Shown here: one piece after another, positions 49,519 through 57,616 of the stretch
How the letters are laid out: the number at the start of each line of letters is the position of its first letter
How positions within the stretch are numbered: the first letter of the stretch is position 1
From: Brevibacillus thermoruber 423
Lineage (GTDB): Bacteria > Bacillota > Bacilli > Brevibacillales > Brevibacillaceae
Length of the DNA: 64,000 nucleotides
Direction: 5' to 3'
NCBI RefSeq assembly: GCF_000454065.1
Contig: NZ_ATNE01000001.1
Location: 374,501 to 438,500 of the forward strand
The notes under the pieces: model-generated
The model's database searches: none
What the model was told of the DNA's origin: nothing
What the model saw: only the letters and a program-made list of their open reading frames with translations
Made by a program: the position numbers and the translations under genes

Positions 49519-49548
49519 GTATGAGCGGCCGATGCGGGACGAATACTA
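49519..49548 (+). promoter_or_regulatory. SigG-type promoter of sspI
   Basis: GTATG (49519-49523), 18-bp spacer, AATACTA (49542-49548) fits the SigG pattern gnATR-N17/18-CATAMTA with one mismatch, 31 bp upstream of sspI. Forespore expression is expected. Confidence 0.65.
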
Positions 49549-49578
49549 TAGGCGCAGCCATCACGACAAGAGGGGTGT

Positions 49579-49824
49579 ATGTCCGCCATGAACATTGCCG
49601 CACTCAATCTGCGCCAAGCGATCATGTACAAAATGCAGGGCTCCGATGCCAACGACGTGCAGGAAACGATCACCGACGCGATCGCAAGCGGCCAGGAAAA
49701 AACCCTGCCCGGTCTGGGCGTGCTGTTTGAAGTGCTGTGGCAAAACAGCGATCAAGCGGCCCGGCAGAGCATGGTGCAAACAATCGCCGACCATCTGCCG
49801 AAACAGGCAAACCCGCCGGTGTAG
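49579..49824 (+). CDS. sspI: Small acid-soluble spore protein I
   Basis: A minor SASP-type protein made in the forespore. The 81-residue product contains the SspI core LNLRQAIMYKMQGSDANDVQETITDAIASGQEKTLPGLGVLFEVLWQ, very close to the B. subtilis protein (about 71 residues). The ATG at 49579-49581 is used; an ATG three codons later (49588) is also possible because the GAGGGG site sits between ideal spacings. A SigG-like promoter lies directly upstream. The place next to the rlmB-pheST block matches B. subtilis, and its presence marks an endospore former. Confidence 0.9.
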   Translation: MSAMNIAALNLRQAIMYKMQGSDANDVQETITDAIASGQEKTLPGLGVLFEVLWQNSDQAARQSMVQTIADHLPKQANPPV

Positions 49825-49847
49825 GGCCGTCTGGACCGGTGCCGGGC

Positions 49848-49883
49848 CAGAGGGAGAGACGCTGCCGTCTCTCCCTCTGTTTG
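49848..49883 (+). terminator. Hairpin after sspI
   Basis: A perfect 13-bp stem CAGAGGGAGAGAC/GTCTCTCCCTCTG with a 6-base loop, 23 bp after the sspI stop. The following T tract is short (GTTTG). Confidence 0.65.
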
Positions 49884-49947
49884 CGATCTCCTGCATGTCT
49901 ATGCCGAGTCGGCGCAGCTTGATGCTGCAGTCCACGTGTTGGCATGC

Positions 49948-49980
49948 AAAAAAGCCGCCCCTGTTTGGCAGGAGCGGCTT
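49948..49980 (-). terminator. Terminator of the DUF1294-DedA unit
   Basis: Minus strand stem AAGCCGCTCCTG with CAGGGGCGGCTT (one mismatch), followed by six T, after the DUF1294 stop at 49996. Confidence 0.88.
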
Positions 49981-49995
49981 CGACAACCCTGTTGC

Positions 49996-50358
49996 CTATC
50001 GGTTGAACAGCCAGAAAACAATCAGAACGATCTGAAATGCGCAGCAGAGCGGCACCACCGTCATGAACAAGGCATGCCGGGTCTTGTGGCGCCACGCCAG
50101 CATGCCCAACAGCGCGCCCGCTCCGCCGCCCAACAACGCGGTCAGCAGCAGGCTCGCTTCCGGGACGCGCGGTCCGCCCCGCCGCGCGGAGCGCTTGTCC
50201 GCGGCCATCAGGCCGGCGGCGTACACGTTCAGCATCAGGAGCCCCGCCGCCACAAGCGGCAGACGCGTCAGCCACCAGCCGCACAGAACGAGCAGCCAGC
50301 CCGCCGCCCATACCCCGTTGCGGCGCTGCCTGTGCGCTTTCAACCATTGATGATGCAT
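49996..50358 (-). CDS. DUF1294 membrane protein
   Basis: A 120-residue protein with about three membrane helices. The family hallmark is AADKRSARRGGPRVPEASLLLTALLGGGAGALLGMLAWRHKTRH, typical of DUF1294, whose function is unknown. The N-terminus is basic and lacks the cold-shock domain sometimes fused to this family. The ATG at 50356-50358 has AAAAGGGGA upstream. It follows dedA by 4 bp, so they are cotranscribed, ending at the 49948-49980 terminator. Confidence 0.83.
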   Translation of the reverse strand: MHHQWLKAHRQRRNGVWAAGWLLVLCGWWLTRLPLVAAGLLMLNVYAAGLMAADKRSARRGGPRVPEASLLLTALLGGGAGALLGMLAWRHKTRHALFMTVVPLCCAFQIVLIVFWLFNR

Positions 50359-50362
50359 GCGT

Positions 50363-50980
50363 TTATTCCCCTTTTGCCCGAAAGGAGCGGCCAGCTAGAA
50401 AAAAGCGGCGAACGGCCCACCCCGCGACGAGCAGCGCGATCACGACGAACAGGGCGCAGAACCCGTAGGAGCGGATCATCGCCACGACCACATCCACGTT
50501 TTTCCCGAACACGTAGCCAATCAGATAAAAAACGGTCGTCCACAACAGCCCGATCGGATAGGACAGGAACGCATAGCGGCGATAGGTCATCCCGCCCATG
50601 GCGACGATGTAGGGAACCACGTGGCGAACGACGGGAAACAGATAGCTGAAGCAGAGGGCAAACGTCCCGTACTTTTCCACGAGAGCGGTGGAGCGCTCCA
50701 CCGTATGCCTCATCTTCTCGCTCTTTGACAGCCACTGCAGGATCGGCCGGCCGAAAAACTTCCCCAGCAGGAACCCAATCGTCAATCCGGACGCCACGCC
50801 CAGGTAGCCGGCAAGAAACCCATAGACAGGGTCCAGCAGCGCCATGGACGCCAGAAACCCGCCGGTAGCCACAACCAGCTCGTCGGGGATCGGCAAACCG
50901 ACAATGCCCAGCCAGAGCAAAAAGAAGATGGCCGCATATCCGTATTGCTCGATGATCGACATCAGCATGTTGATTTCCAT
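50363..50980 (-). CDS. DedA family membrane protein
   Basis: A 205-residue inner-membrane protein of the DedA/SNARE-associated group, now linked to undecaprenyl phosphate or phospholipid flipping. Typical elements are EQYGYAAIFFLLWLGIVGLPIPDELVVATGGFLA, the re-entrant loop GKFFGRPILQWLSKSEK and FSYLFPVVRHVVPYIVAMGGM, which carries the essential arginine of the FxRF-like motif in altered form (FPVVRHVVP). The ATG at 50978-50980 is used; ATG 50968 is an alternative. If it recycles carrier lipid it could support the surface-polymer pathway (inference). It precedes DUF1294 in one unit. Confidence 0.87.
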   Translation of the reverse strand: MEINMLMSIIEQYGYAAIFFLLWLGIVGLPIPDELVVATGGFLASMALLDPVYGFLAGYLGVASGLTIGFLLGKFFGRPILQWLSKSEKMRHTVERSTALVEKYGTFALCFSYLFPVVRHVVPYIVAMGGMTYRRYAFLSYPIGLLWTTVFYLIGYVFGKNVDVVVAMIRSYGFCALFVVIALLVAGWAVRRFFLAGRSFRAKGE

Positions 50981-51225
50981 GACGCAAAATCCCCTATCCT
51001 CGCCACTCGGCGGCTTTCTTGTCTGGCCATTGCCGGCAACGTTTCCATTCACGCAACCTTTTTTGAATACGGATCGGCGCGAAAAAAGTTACGCGCGCAC
51101 CGCCATCCCGTCCGCAGGCTGCCGCGGATGAGCTTTCCTTATTCTAGCAGTTTATATGCTGAAGCACTACCGCAATCCTGTTGTTTTTTCGCCAACTTTT
51201 TGTATTCTGCCCCGTTTTTGCCCGC

Positions 51226-53010
51226 TTACACCAATCCGCTCGCAGCGGCCGCCCGTCTGACCACGACAAAGTCGTTCTCCCGTCCGTCTTCGTACGGAAA
51301 ATACACCACCAGCACGAAGTCGCCTTCCACCAGTTCACCCGACTTGATCCACGTCTCAATGTCAAAGCTGACGCCGGCCGACAGCGTGTGCTTGAAGAAG
51401 TCCTTTTGCTGCGCCGCACGCCGGGCAAAGTCTGGGCGGAGATCCTCCAGCCGCTCGTGCACCGCCTCAAAGGCTGCCTGCATCTCCCGTTTGTCCAGCA
51501 CGTCGTCCCACCACAGCTTGCGAGGACGGTGCTTTTGCTTGCGCAGGTAGTCAAACTTCATCAGGCTGATCACGTGGTCGAGCCGCTCCACCTCCCGCGT
51601 CTCCAGGAAGCGGCGCAGCCGCACAAACAGATCTTCCAACTGGTGGCCGATCCGGCTCCAACCCTGTTCTTCCCAAAAATCGCCAAACGCCTGGAAGAAA
51701 TCAAACGGCGTCTCGAAGCAGCGGGTCACCAGCCATTCCAGCGTGGTATCCATGCGGTGGGCGTTCCAGTATTTTTCCAGCACGTCCTCCACCCGCTTGA
51801 TCCGCTGGATGTCGGCAAACGACAGGACGTTGTTGCCGAGAATCTCGTACGGCGCCTCGTCCATGAAAATGTAGCCGTGGTTGGCCGCCCGCGCGCGGAC
51901 GCCGGTGCCGCGCAGCATTTTCAAAAAGCCGAGCTGCAGTTCCTCGGGGCGCAGCGCAAAGACATCGTTGAAGGTCTTGCGAAACGACTGGTAATCCTCC
52001 TCCGGCAGACCGGCGATCAGATCCAGGTGCTGGGCGATTTTGCCCGACTGCTTGATCCGGGTGACGGTGTGGGCCAGACGGTCGAAGCGCTGAATCCGCT
52101 GGACCAGCCGGTTGGTCTCGTCGTTGGTGGACTGGACGCCGATTTCAAAGCGGAAAATGCCCGGCGGCGCGTTTTCGGTCAAAAAGTCGAGCACGTCGGC
52201 GCGCAGGATGTCAGCGGTGATTTCAAACTGAAAGATCGTGCCGTTGTGGTTGTCGATCAAAAACTGAAAGATTTCCAGCGCGTACTTTTTGTTGATGTTA
52301 AACGTGCGGTCGACGAACTTGATCGTCTTGACGCCGTGCCGGATCAGCCGCAGCAGGTCGGCCTTCACCCGCTCCAAACCGAAATAGCGCACGCCGTCTT
52401 CAATCGACGACAGGCAGTACTGGCATTTGAACGGACAGCCGCGGGACGCTTCAAAGTAGACGACGCGGTTGTTCAGTTCGTCCAGGTTGTCCGCGTACGG
52501 CGACGGGATCGAGTCCAGGTTTTCGATCTGCGCCCGGGGGGCGGTAAAGCGCACGTGCTCCCCTTCGCGGTAGGCAATCCCCGCCACGTCCCGCAGGCGG
52601 GGCGGCTCCCCGGTCCGGCGGGATTCGGCGTAGACCTGCAGCAGTTCCAAAAACGTCTGTTCTCCCTCACCGATGACGATCACGTCAAACTCCGGATGCT
52701 TTTTCAACCACTCGTCGGCGTCGTAGGTCACCTCCGGCCCGCCCAGCACCACCGGCAGGTCGGGCCGCACCTTTTTCAGGTTGCGGATCACGTCGATCGT
52801 CTCGCGGATGTTCCAGATGTAACAGGAAAAGGCGGCAACGTCGGGCTGCCGCTTGTAGATGTCGGCGACGATGTTGAGCGTCACGTCGTTGATGGTGTAT
52901 TCGACCAGCTCGATGTCGGGAAACGACGGCTGGGCGTAGCTTCGCAAGTAACGCAGCGCCAGGGAGGAGTGAATGTACTTGGCGTTCAGCGTAGACAGTA
53001 AAATCTTCAT
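51226..53010 (-). CDS. B12-binding radical SAM protein with DUF4080
   Basis: A 594-residue protein with an N-terminal cobalamin-binding domain (KILLSTLNAKYIHSSLALRYLRSYA... LGGPEVTYDADEWL), a radical SAM domain with the cluster motif CPFKCQYC (Cys192, Cys196 and Cys199), FRFEIGVQSTNDETNRLVQR, HLDLIAGLPEEDYQSFRKTFND, and a C-terminal region like DUF4080. It probably catalyses a B12-dependent radical reaction, often methylation, on an unknown substrate. The ATG at 53008-53010 is preferred over an 18-residue extension. There is no biosynthetic partner next to it. Loss of a nearby terminator leaves its transcript end unclear. Confidence 0.88.
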   Translation of the reverse strand: MKILLSTLNAKYIHSSLALRYLRSYAQPSFPDIELVEYTINDVTLNIVADIYKRQPDVAAFSCYIWNIRETIDVIRNLKKVRPDLPVVLGGPEVTYDADEWLKKHPEFDVIVIGEGEQTFLELLQVYAESRRTGEPPRLRDVAGIAYREGEHVRFTAPRAQIENLDSIPSPYADNLDELNNRVVYFEASRGCPFKCQYCLSSIEDGVRYFGLERVKADLLRLIRHGVKTIKFVDRTFNINKKYALEIFQFLIDNHNGTIFQFEITADILRADVLDFLTENAPPGIFRFEIGVQSTNDETNRLVQRIQRFDRLAHTVTRIKQSGKIAQHLDLIAGLPEEDYQSFRKTFNDVFALRPEELQLGFLKMLRGTGVRARAANHGYIFMDEAPYEILGNNVLSFADIQRIKRVEDVLEKYWNAHRMDTTLEWLVTRCFETPFDFFQAFGDFWEEQGWSRIGHQLEDLFVRLRRFLETREVERLDHVISLMKFDYLRKQKHRPRKLWWDDVLDKREMQAAFEAVHERLEDLRPDFARRAAQQKDFFKHTLSAGVSFDIETWIKSGELVEGDFVLVVYFPYEDGRENDFVVVRRAAAASGLV

Positions 53011-53116
53011 GTGTCTGTCGACTCTCCTTGAAATACGTGCTTCTTCTATCCGTAACCGTAACACAAGCCGCCGGCAGCGGCAAATGAAGATCCTGGGCCC
53101 CGGCGGCCCCTCCCGC

Positions 53117-53623
53117 CTACTTGTTCAGTTCCCGGACGACGTGCCCCAGCTCGGGCACGATCAGCCGGGTCATCGCCAGCCGCACCGCGCCGGTGGAGCC
53201 GGGCGTGGAAAAAATCGCCTTTCCCTTCCGGGTGCCGGCAATGGCCCGGCTCAATATCGCCGCCGAACCGATGTCCTCGGTGTAGCTGAGCATGCGAAAC
53301 AGTTCGCCAAACCCGGGCATTTCCTTTTCCAGCAGCCTGGAGACGGCCTCAAACGTGTTGTCGCGCGGAGAGATGCCGGTGCCGCCGTTCAAGAGGATCA
53401 CCTGCACCTCCGGATGGGCGATCCCGGCTTCGATCGCCGCCTCCACCTCCGCCGGCTCGTCCTTGACGATCCGGTACAAGATCACGGCATGGCCGGCCTC
53501 CTCCAAGAGCTCCTTCATCAGCTTTCCGCTTTTGTCCGTCTCCTCGGTGCGCGTGTCGGAAACGGTGATCACCATGCAGCCCACCCGTTTGGGGGCTTCC
53601 GCTTTATGTTCCTGTGTACTCAT
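53117..53623 (-). CDS. moaB: Molybdopterin biosynthesis protein MoaB/MogA family
   Basis: A 168-residue MoCF-biosynthesis-domain protein that adenylates or binds molybdopterin. Signature parts are VGCMVITVSDTRTEETDKSGKLMKELLEEAGH, VILLNGGTGISPRDNTFEAV (GGTG motif) and GKAIFSTPGSTGAVRLAMTRLIVPELGHVVREL. The ATG at 53621-53623 follows GGGAG. Other moa/moe genes are not adjacent, as is usual for MoaB in Bacillus. It is divergent from the MocR gene. Confidence 0.92.
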   Translation of the reverse strand: MSTQEHKAEAPKRVGCMVITVSDTRTEETDKSGKLMKELLEEAGHAVILYRIVKDEPAEVEAAIEAGIAHPEVQVILLNGGTGISPRDNTFEAVSRLLEKEMPGFGELFRMLSYTEDIGSAAILSRAIAGTRKGKAIFSTPGSTGAVRLAMTRLIVPELGHVVRELNK

Positions 53624-53724
53624 CGCCACTCTCCCTCTCCTGTCTTGGCAGGCTGTTGTTCTCCCGGTTGGGAACAGAACGGTCGCCGCTTGACCGGAAC
53701 GGCCCGGTCTCGTCTGAAGCCATG

Positions 53725-53775
53725 ATACCATGTACAGGGAAGCCTATCCAGTCAGGAGCGGGAGACCCTATACCC
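53725..53775. promoter_or_regulatory. Possible MocR operator repeats
   Basis: ATACCA (53725-53730) and ATACCC (53770-53775) are direct repeats 39 bp apart, upstream of the -10 TATAAT (53805-53810) of the MocR gene. GabR, a MocR protein, binds ATACCA direct repeats 34 bp apart. The similarity is only suggestive. Confidence 0.3.
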
Positions 53776-53804
53776 GTTCCCCGGCCGCATCCGCTATAAT
53801 GAGG

Positions 53805-53810
53805 AAATCG
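53805..53810 (+). promoter_or_regulatory. -10 element of the MocR gene
   Basis: Consensus TATAAT 36 bp upstream of the start codon; no good -35 was found. Confidence 0.5.
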
Positions 53811-53846
53811 AGAGACGGACGAAACGGACAAGGGAGCACGAGAACG

Positions 53847-55256
53847 ATGGCGAATCGTCCTTTTTTTGCGGTTCACTTTCACAAGCGGTCGAACACACCG
53901 CTCTACGTCCAGTTGGCCGAACAACTGCGGACGGCTCTCCTGCGGGGCGCTTTTCTCGTCGGCGGGGAGCAGTTGATCTCGCTTCGGGAGATGAAAGCGG
54001 TCAGCGGCTGTTCGCTGGAAACGGTCAAAAAAGCGTACGATCACCTCGTGGCGGACGGATGGCTGGAGGCGGTGCACGGCAAAGGGTACTTCTTGACGGC
54101 GAAGGCGAAACAGGCGCGGGACTGCACACGACTGCCGCTGACCGACATTCCGCTCGCTTCGCTGGTCGACTCGACGCCCCAGCCGGGAGCGGAGCTGATG
54201 CGGCGGCTGCGCGTCGCGTTCTACGAGAGCGTGAGCGTGCTGCTGGATCGGCCCGACGAAAAAAAAGCGCGCCGCTCGCAAGCGGCGGAGGTGTTCGCCG
54301 GCCATTTGGCCCGGCGCGGCATCCCGCACGTCCCGGAACGGCTGCTGCTGTTCAACCGCAGCGTCAGCGGCTTTTCTTTCCTGGTCCAGCAGGTGATGAA
54401 ACGGACTGACGTCGTGTTCGTCGAAGCGTACAGCTATCCCGTGTTTATGGCCATGCTGCGGCACAGCGGCATCGAGGTCCGGGCGATTCGGCTGGACGAC
54501 GAAGGAATCTGTCCCGAGGCGCTGGAGGCGGCGCAGCGGGAACGGCCGGCCGACTGGCTGATGGTCAATCCGCACCACCACTTTCCGACCGGTATCAGCT
54601 ACTCGCCGCGACGGAAGCGATATCTGCTGGAATGGGCGGAACGGCACGGCGTCCGCCTGCTGGAAAACGATCATCACGGCGACCTCTGGTTTCGCCGCCC
54701 CGGCCGGACGCTGTACCGGTTGGCGGCGGAGGCGGGCAGTCCGGTTCCGGTCTACTACCTCCATTCCTTTTCCAAGACCCTCGCCCCCGACGTTCAGTTG
54801 GGCGTGCTCGCTCTTCCCTGGGTCATGGCCGGCGAAGAGCGGGAGCGGCTTCGCCAGTTCGTTACCCTCATGGGTGCCGAGCCTCCCCTGGTGGTGCTGG
54901 AGGCGGCCGCCCGGCTGCTGGCCGATCCGTGGTTTGCCGAGGTGTATCTGCCGGAACGCCGGGCCTTGTTTTCATCCCGCTGGCAGTGTCTCCTGCAGGA
55001 ACAGCGGCAGGCGCTGCCGAAGCATGCCCGCATCCTGCCGATCAGCGGCGGGCTGAACACCTGGATCGAATGGGGGACGGCCAGTCCGCTCGCCGCCAGC
55101 CAGGAGGCGCGAATCGTCTCCCTGCTGCGCGAGGAGGGACTGGAGCTGATGCCGGGCCAAGCCTTTCGCCTGCCGGACGAACCGGTCGGCATCGTCCGCC
55201 GCCCCGCCGTTCGGTTTCCGCTTTCTCCGCTGGATGAGCGGGAACTGAAACACTGA
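53847..55256 (+). CDS. MocR-type regulator (GntR HTH plus aminotransferase domain)
   Basis: A 469-residue PLP-binding transcription factor. Residues about 15-85 form a winged HTH of the GntR family (PLYVQLAEQLRTALLRGAFLVGGEQLISLREMKAVSGCSLETVKKAYDHLVADGWLEAVHGKGYFL). The rest is a class-I aminotransferase fold with NPHHHFPTGISYSPRRKRYLLEWAERHGVRLLENDHHGDL and the PLP lysine Lys310 in HSFSKTLAPDVQLG. Such regulators usually act on a neighbouring gene in amine, GABA or vitamin B6 metabolism; the divergent moaB and downstream ktrB are not obvious targets. The ATG at 53847-53849 has AAGGGAG 10 bases upstream. Confidence 0.9.
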   Translation: MANRPFFAVHFHKRSNTPLYVQLAEQLRTALLRGAFLVGGEQLISLREMKAVSGCSLETVKKAYDHLVADGWLEAVHGKGYFLTAKAKQARDCTRLPLTDIPLASLVDSTPQPGAELMRRLRVAFYESVSVLLDRPDEKKARRSQAAEVFAGHLARRGIPHVPERLLLFNRSVSGFSFLVQQVMKRTDVVFVEAYSYPVFMAMLRHSGIEVRAIRLDDEGICPEALEAAQRERPADWLMVNPHHHFPTGISYSPRRKRYLLEWAERHGVRLLENDHHGDLWFRRPGRTLYRLAAEAGSPVPVYYLHSFSKTLAPDVQLGVLALPWVMAGEERERLRQFVTLMGAEPPLVVLEAAARLLADPWFAEVYLPERRALFSSRWQCLLQEQRQALPKHARILPISGGLNTWIEWGTASPLAASQEARIVSLLREEGLELMPGQAFRLPDEPVGIVRRPAVRFPLSPLDERELKH

Positions 55257-55423
55257 CTGCACCGGCTGGGAGCAGCGATGCTCCGCTGATCGGTGCGAAA
55301 AATCCTGTTTTCTTTTCCAGCGGTCTCCATTATACTTGCAGCATCTGACGCCATACATACTAGTACGGAAAGAATCTCCTGTGCGGCCCGCCAAAATCGG
55401 ACAAAATTGAGGAATGATTGCGC

Positions 55424-56770
55424 ATGATTCAGAACTTCAAGGAAAACCTGCGCCTTGACCCTCCCAAGACGCTGGTGCTTGGCTTTGCCCTGATCATTCT
55501 CCTGGGCACCATGCTGCTGACGCTGCCCGCCGCCACCGTCAACGGACAGGGGCTTCCCTGGCTGGACGCGCTGTTCACAGCCACGTCGGCCACCTGCGTA
55601 ACCGGACTGGTGGTGGTGGACACCGGCACGACCTTTACGCTGTTCGGCCAGCTTGTCATCCTCGCCCTGATCCAGGTCGGCGGGCTCGGCTTCATGACGG
55701 TTGCCACCTTTTTTGCCCTGCTGATGCGGAAGCGGATCTCGCTGCGCGAACGCCTGCTGCTGCAGGAGTCGCTCAATCTGGTCTCGATCGAAGGCATCGT
55801 ACGGCTGTCCAAAATGATCATCATCTTTTCCGCCTTGACCGAAGCCATCGGCGGTCTGATCCTGGGCCTCCGGTTCTCGTTTGACATGCCGCTCGGCAAA
55901 GCCTTTTATTTCGGAATCTTTCACGCCATCTCCAACTTCAACAACGCAGGTTTTGACCTGATGGGCGACTTCTCCAGCCTCACCCGCTACGTGGAAGATC
56001 CGGTCGTAAACCTGGTCGTCTGTTCGCTGATCGTATTGGGGGGGATCGGATTTATCGTCGTCAGCGAAGTGTACGAGTACCGCCGCACCCATCGGCTGTC
56101 GCTGCACACGAAAGTGGTGCTGTCCACGACAGCCGCGCTGATTGCGGTCGGGGCCGTGCTGATTTTCCTGCTGGAGTACACCAACCCGAAAACCCTGCAG
56201 CCGCTCTCCCCGCTGGGCAAGGTGCTGGCCTCGCTGTACCAGTCGATCACGCCCCGCACGGCCGGCTCCAATACGCTGAACATCGGCGACATGCGGCAGT
56301 CGTCGCTGTTCCTCATCATCGTGCTGATGTTCATCGGGGCATCTCCCGGGTCGACGGGCGGCGGGATCAAGACGACCACGTTTGCCACGCTTATCGGGGC
56401 CGTGATCGCGCAGATCAGGGGAAAAGAGGACGTCATCTTCTACCGCCAGCGCATTTTGCCGCACATGATTTACAAATCGCTGACGGTCACCATCAGCGGG
56501 CTGTTCGTCGTGATGGCCGTAACCATGGCCCTCTCCATCACCGAAGCGGGGGCGGAGTTTCAGATGATTCTCTTTGAGGTGACGTCCGCATTTGCCACCA
56601 CGGGACTGTCGATGGGATTGACGCCGATGCTGTCGCCCATCGGCAAAATCCTGATCGTGCTAACCATGTTTGCCGGACGGGTGGGGCCGCTGACCATCGC
56701 CTTTGCCCTGGCCCAGCGGAAACAAAAGGAATACTACCGCTACCCGAAAGGCAAGATCATGATCGGGTAA
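55424..56770 (+). CDS. ktrB: Potassium uptake protein KtrB/TrkH family
   Basis: The membrane channel subunit of a Ktr-type K+ uptake system. The 448-residue protein shows the four MPM repeats with selectivity-filter glycines: SATCVTGLVVVDTG, FHAISNFNNAGFDLMG, QSITPRTAGSNTLNI and TSAFATTGLSMGLTP. The intramembrane gate region reads GASPGSTGGGIKTTTF. The ATG at 55424-55426 is used with TGAGGA 10 bases upstream; a TTG two codons earlier is the alternative. The regulatory KtrA gene lies 6 kb away at 48732-49385 rather than next to it. Confidence 0.92.
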   Translation: MIQNFKENLRLDPPKTLVLGFALIILLGTMLLTLPAATVNGQGLPWLDALFTATSATCVTGLVVVDTGTTFTLFGQLVILALIQVGGLGFMTVATFFALLMRKRISLRERLLLQESLNLVSIEGIVRLSKMIIIFSALTEAIGGLILGLRFSFDMPLGKAFYFGIFHAISNFNNAGFDLMGDFSSLTRYVEDPVVNLVVCSLIVLGGIGFIVVSEVYEYRRTHRLSLHTKVVLSTTAALIAVGAVLIFLLEYTNPKTLQPLSPLGKVLASLYQSITPRTAGSNTLNIGDMRQSSLFLIIVLMFIGASPGSTGGGIKTTTFATLIGAVIAQIRGKEDVIFYRQRILPHMIYKSLTVTISGLFVVMAVTMALSITEAGAEFQMILFEVTSAFATTGLSMGLTPMLSPIGKILIVLTMFAGRVGPLTIAFALAQRKQKEYYRYPKGKIMIG

Positions 56771-56783
56771 ACGCAGCAAGAAA

Positions 56784-56826
56784 GGCACCGTCCAACCAGC
56801 GAAGTTGTACGGTGCCCTGCTTTTTT
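56784..56826. terminator. Terminator between ktrB and the amidase gene
   Basis: GGCACCGT (56784-56791) pairs with ACGGTGCC (56809-56816); CTGC then six T follow on the plus strand. It separates two convergent genes. Confidence 0.75.
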
Positions 56827-57558
56827 CTAGAAGCCCCACCAGTAACGGTGCATCCCGCTGGCGTATTGGGTGGCAAGCGTTTGGCGGAACGAGCTCTGCG
56901 CCAGTTTGGACGCGTCGGATGCGTTGGAGATGAAACCGGTCTCGCCCAGTGTCGCCGGCATGTTGGTATAGGTCAGCACGTAGTACGCATATTCTTTCAC
57001 CCCTCTGGGATTGGCAAAGGAACTTTTCAATTGGTTGTACGTTTCCGTAGCCAATCGCTTGCCGTTTACCGATCCGGGGTACGCGTACGTTTCGACTCCG
57101 TTGGCCGAAGCGTCCGTCGCGGCATTGATGTGCATGGAGACGAAGAAGTCGGCATTCTGGGCGTTGGCAAATGACGTCCGGCTGGACAGCGAAACGGTTG
57201 TGTCGGAGCTTCTCGTCATGTACACCGTGGCCGGATAATTGGCCACAATGTAGTTCTTGGCCCGAAGACCGATGTCCAGCGTCAAGTCCTTCTCTTTCAA
57301 CCCGTTGCCCACCGCGCCCGGGTCGTCCCCGCCATGCCCGGGGTCGATGACGATGACAGGATTGGCGGCCAGTTGGAATGATTCCTTGTCAAAGACGCGC
57401 TTGTCCGCTTCCTCCCGCTTTTGCGGGTCGTAGTTGTGTGGGGCAGGCTCGCTGTCCCACGCGGGTTCGTCGGCGATTTCCCTCTCGGCAAACGCGGGAG
57501 CGGCAGCCGCCAAACTGCTCACAACGAGTGTGGAGACCAGCAGTTTTGACCATTTCAT
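56827..57558 (-). CDS. N-acetylmuramoyl-L-alanine amidase (Amidase_3), secreted
   Basis: A 243-residue zinc amidase that cleaves the MurNAc-L-Ala bond. An N-terminal signal peptide is clear (MKWSKLLVSTLVVSSLAAAAPAFA, cleavage before Glu25). The catalytic domain has IDPGHGGDDPGAVGNGLKEKDLTLDIGLRAK with His75 and Glu89, then DFFVSMHINAATDASANGVETYAYPG and ATLGETGFISNASD with the catalytic Glu. No wall-binding repeat is present, so it is a minimal secreted enzyme. The ATG at 57556-57558 follows AAAGGAG. It may act in spore or vegetative wall turnover. Confidence 0.92.
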   Translation of the reverse strand: MKWSKLLVSTLVVSSLAAAAPAFAEREIADEPAWDSEPAPHNYDPQKREEADKRVFDKESFQLAANPVIVIDPGHGGDDPGAVGNGLKEKDLTLDIGLRAKNYIVANYPATVYMTRSSDTTVSLSSRTSFANAQNADFFVSMHINAATDASANGVETYAYPGSVNGKRLATETYNQLKSSFANPRGVKEYAYYVLTYTNMPATLGETGFISNASDASKLAQSSFRQTLATQYASGMHRYWWGF

Positions 57559-57616
57559 ACCCAATCTCTCCTTTACTGGTTTTTTCTATACGAAACGACT
57601 TTTCGTCTCGGATAGA

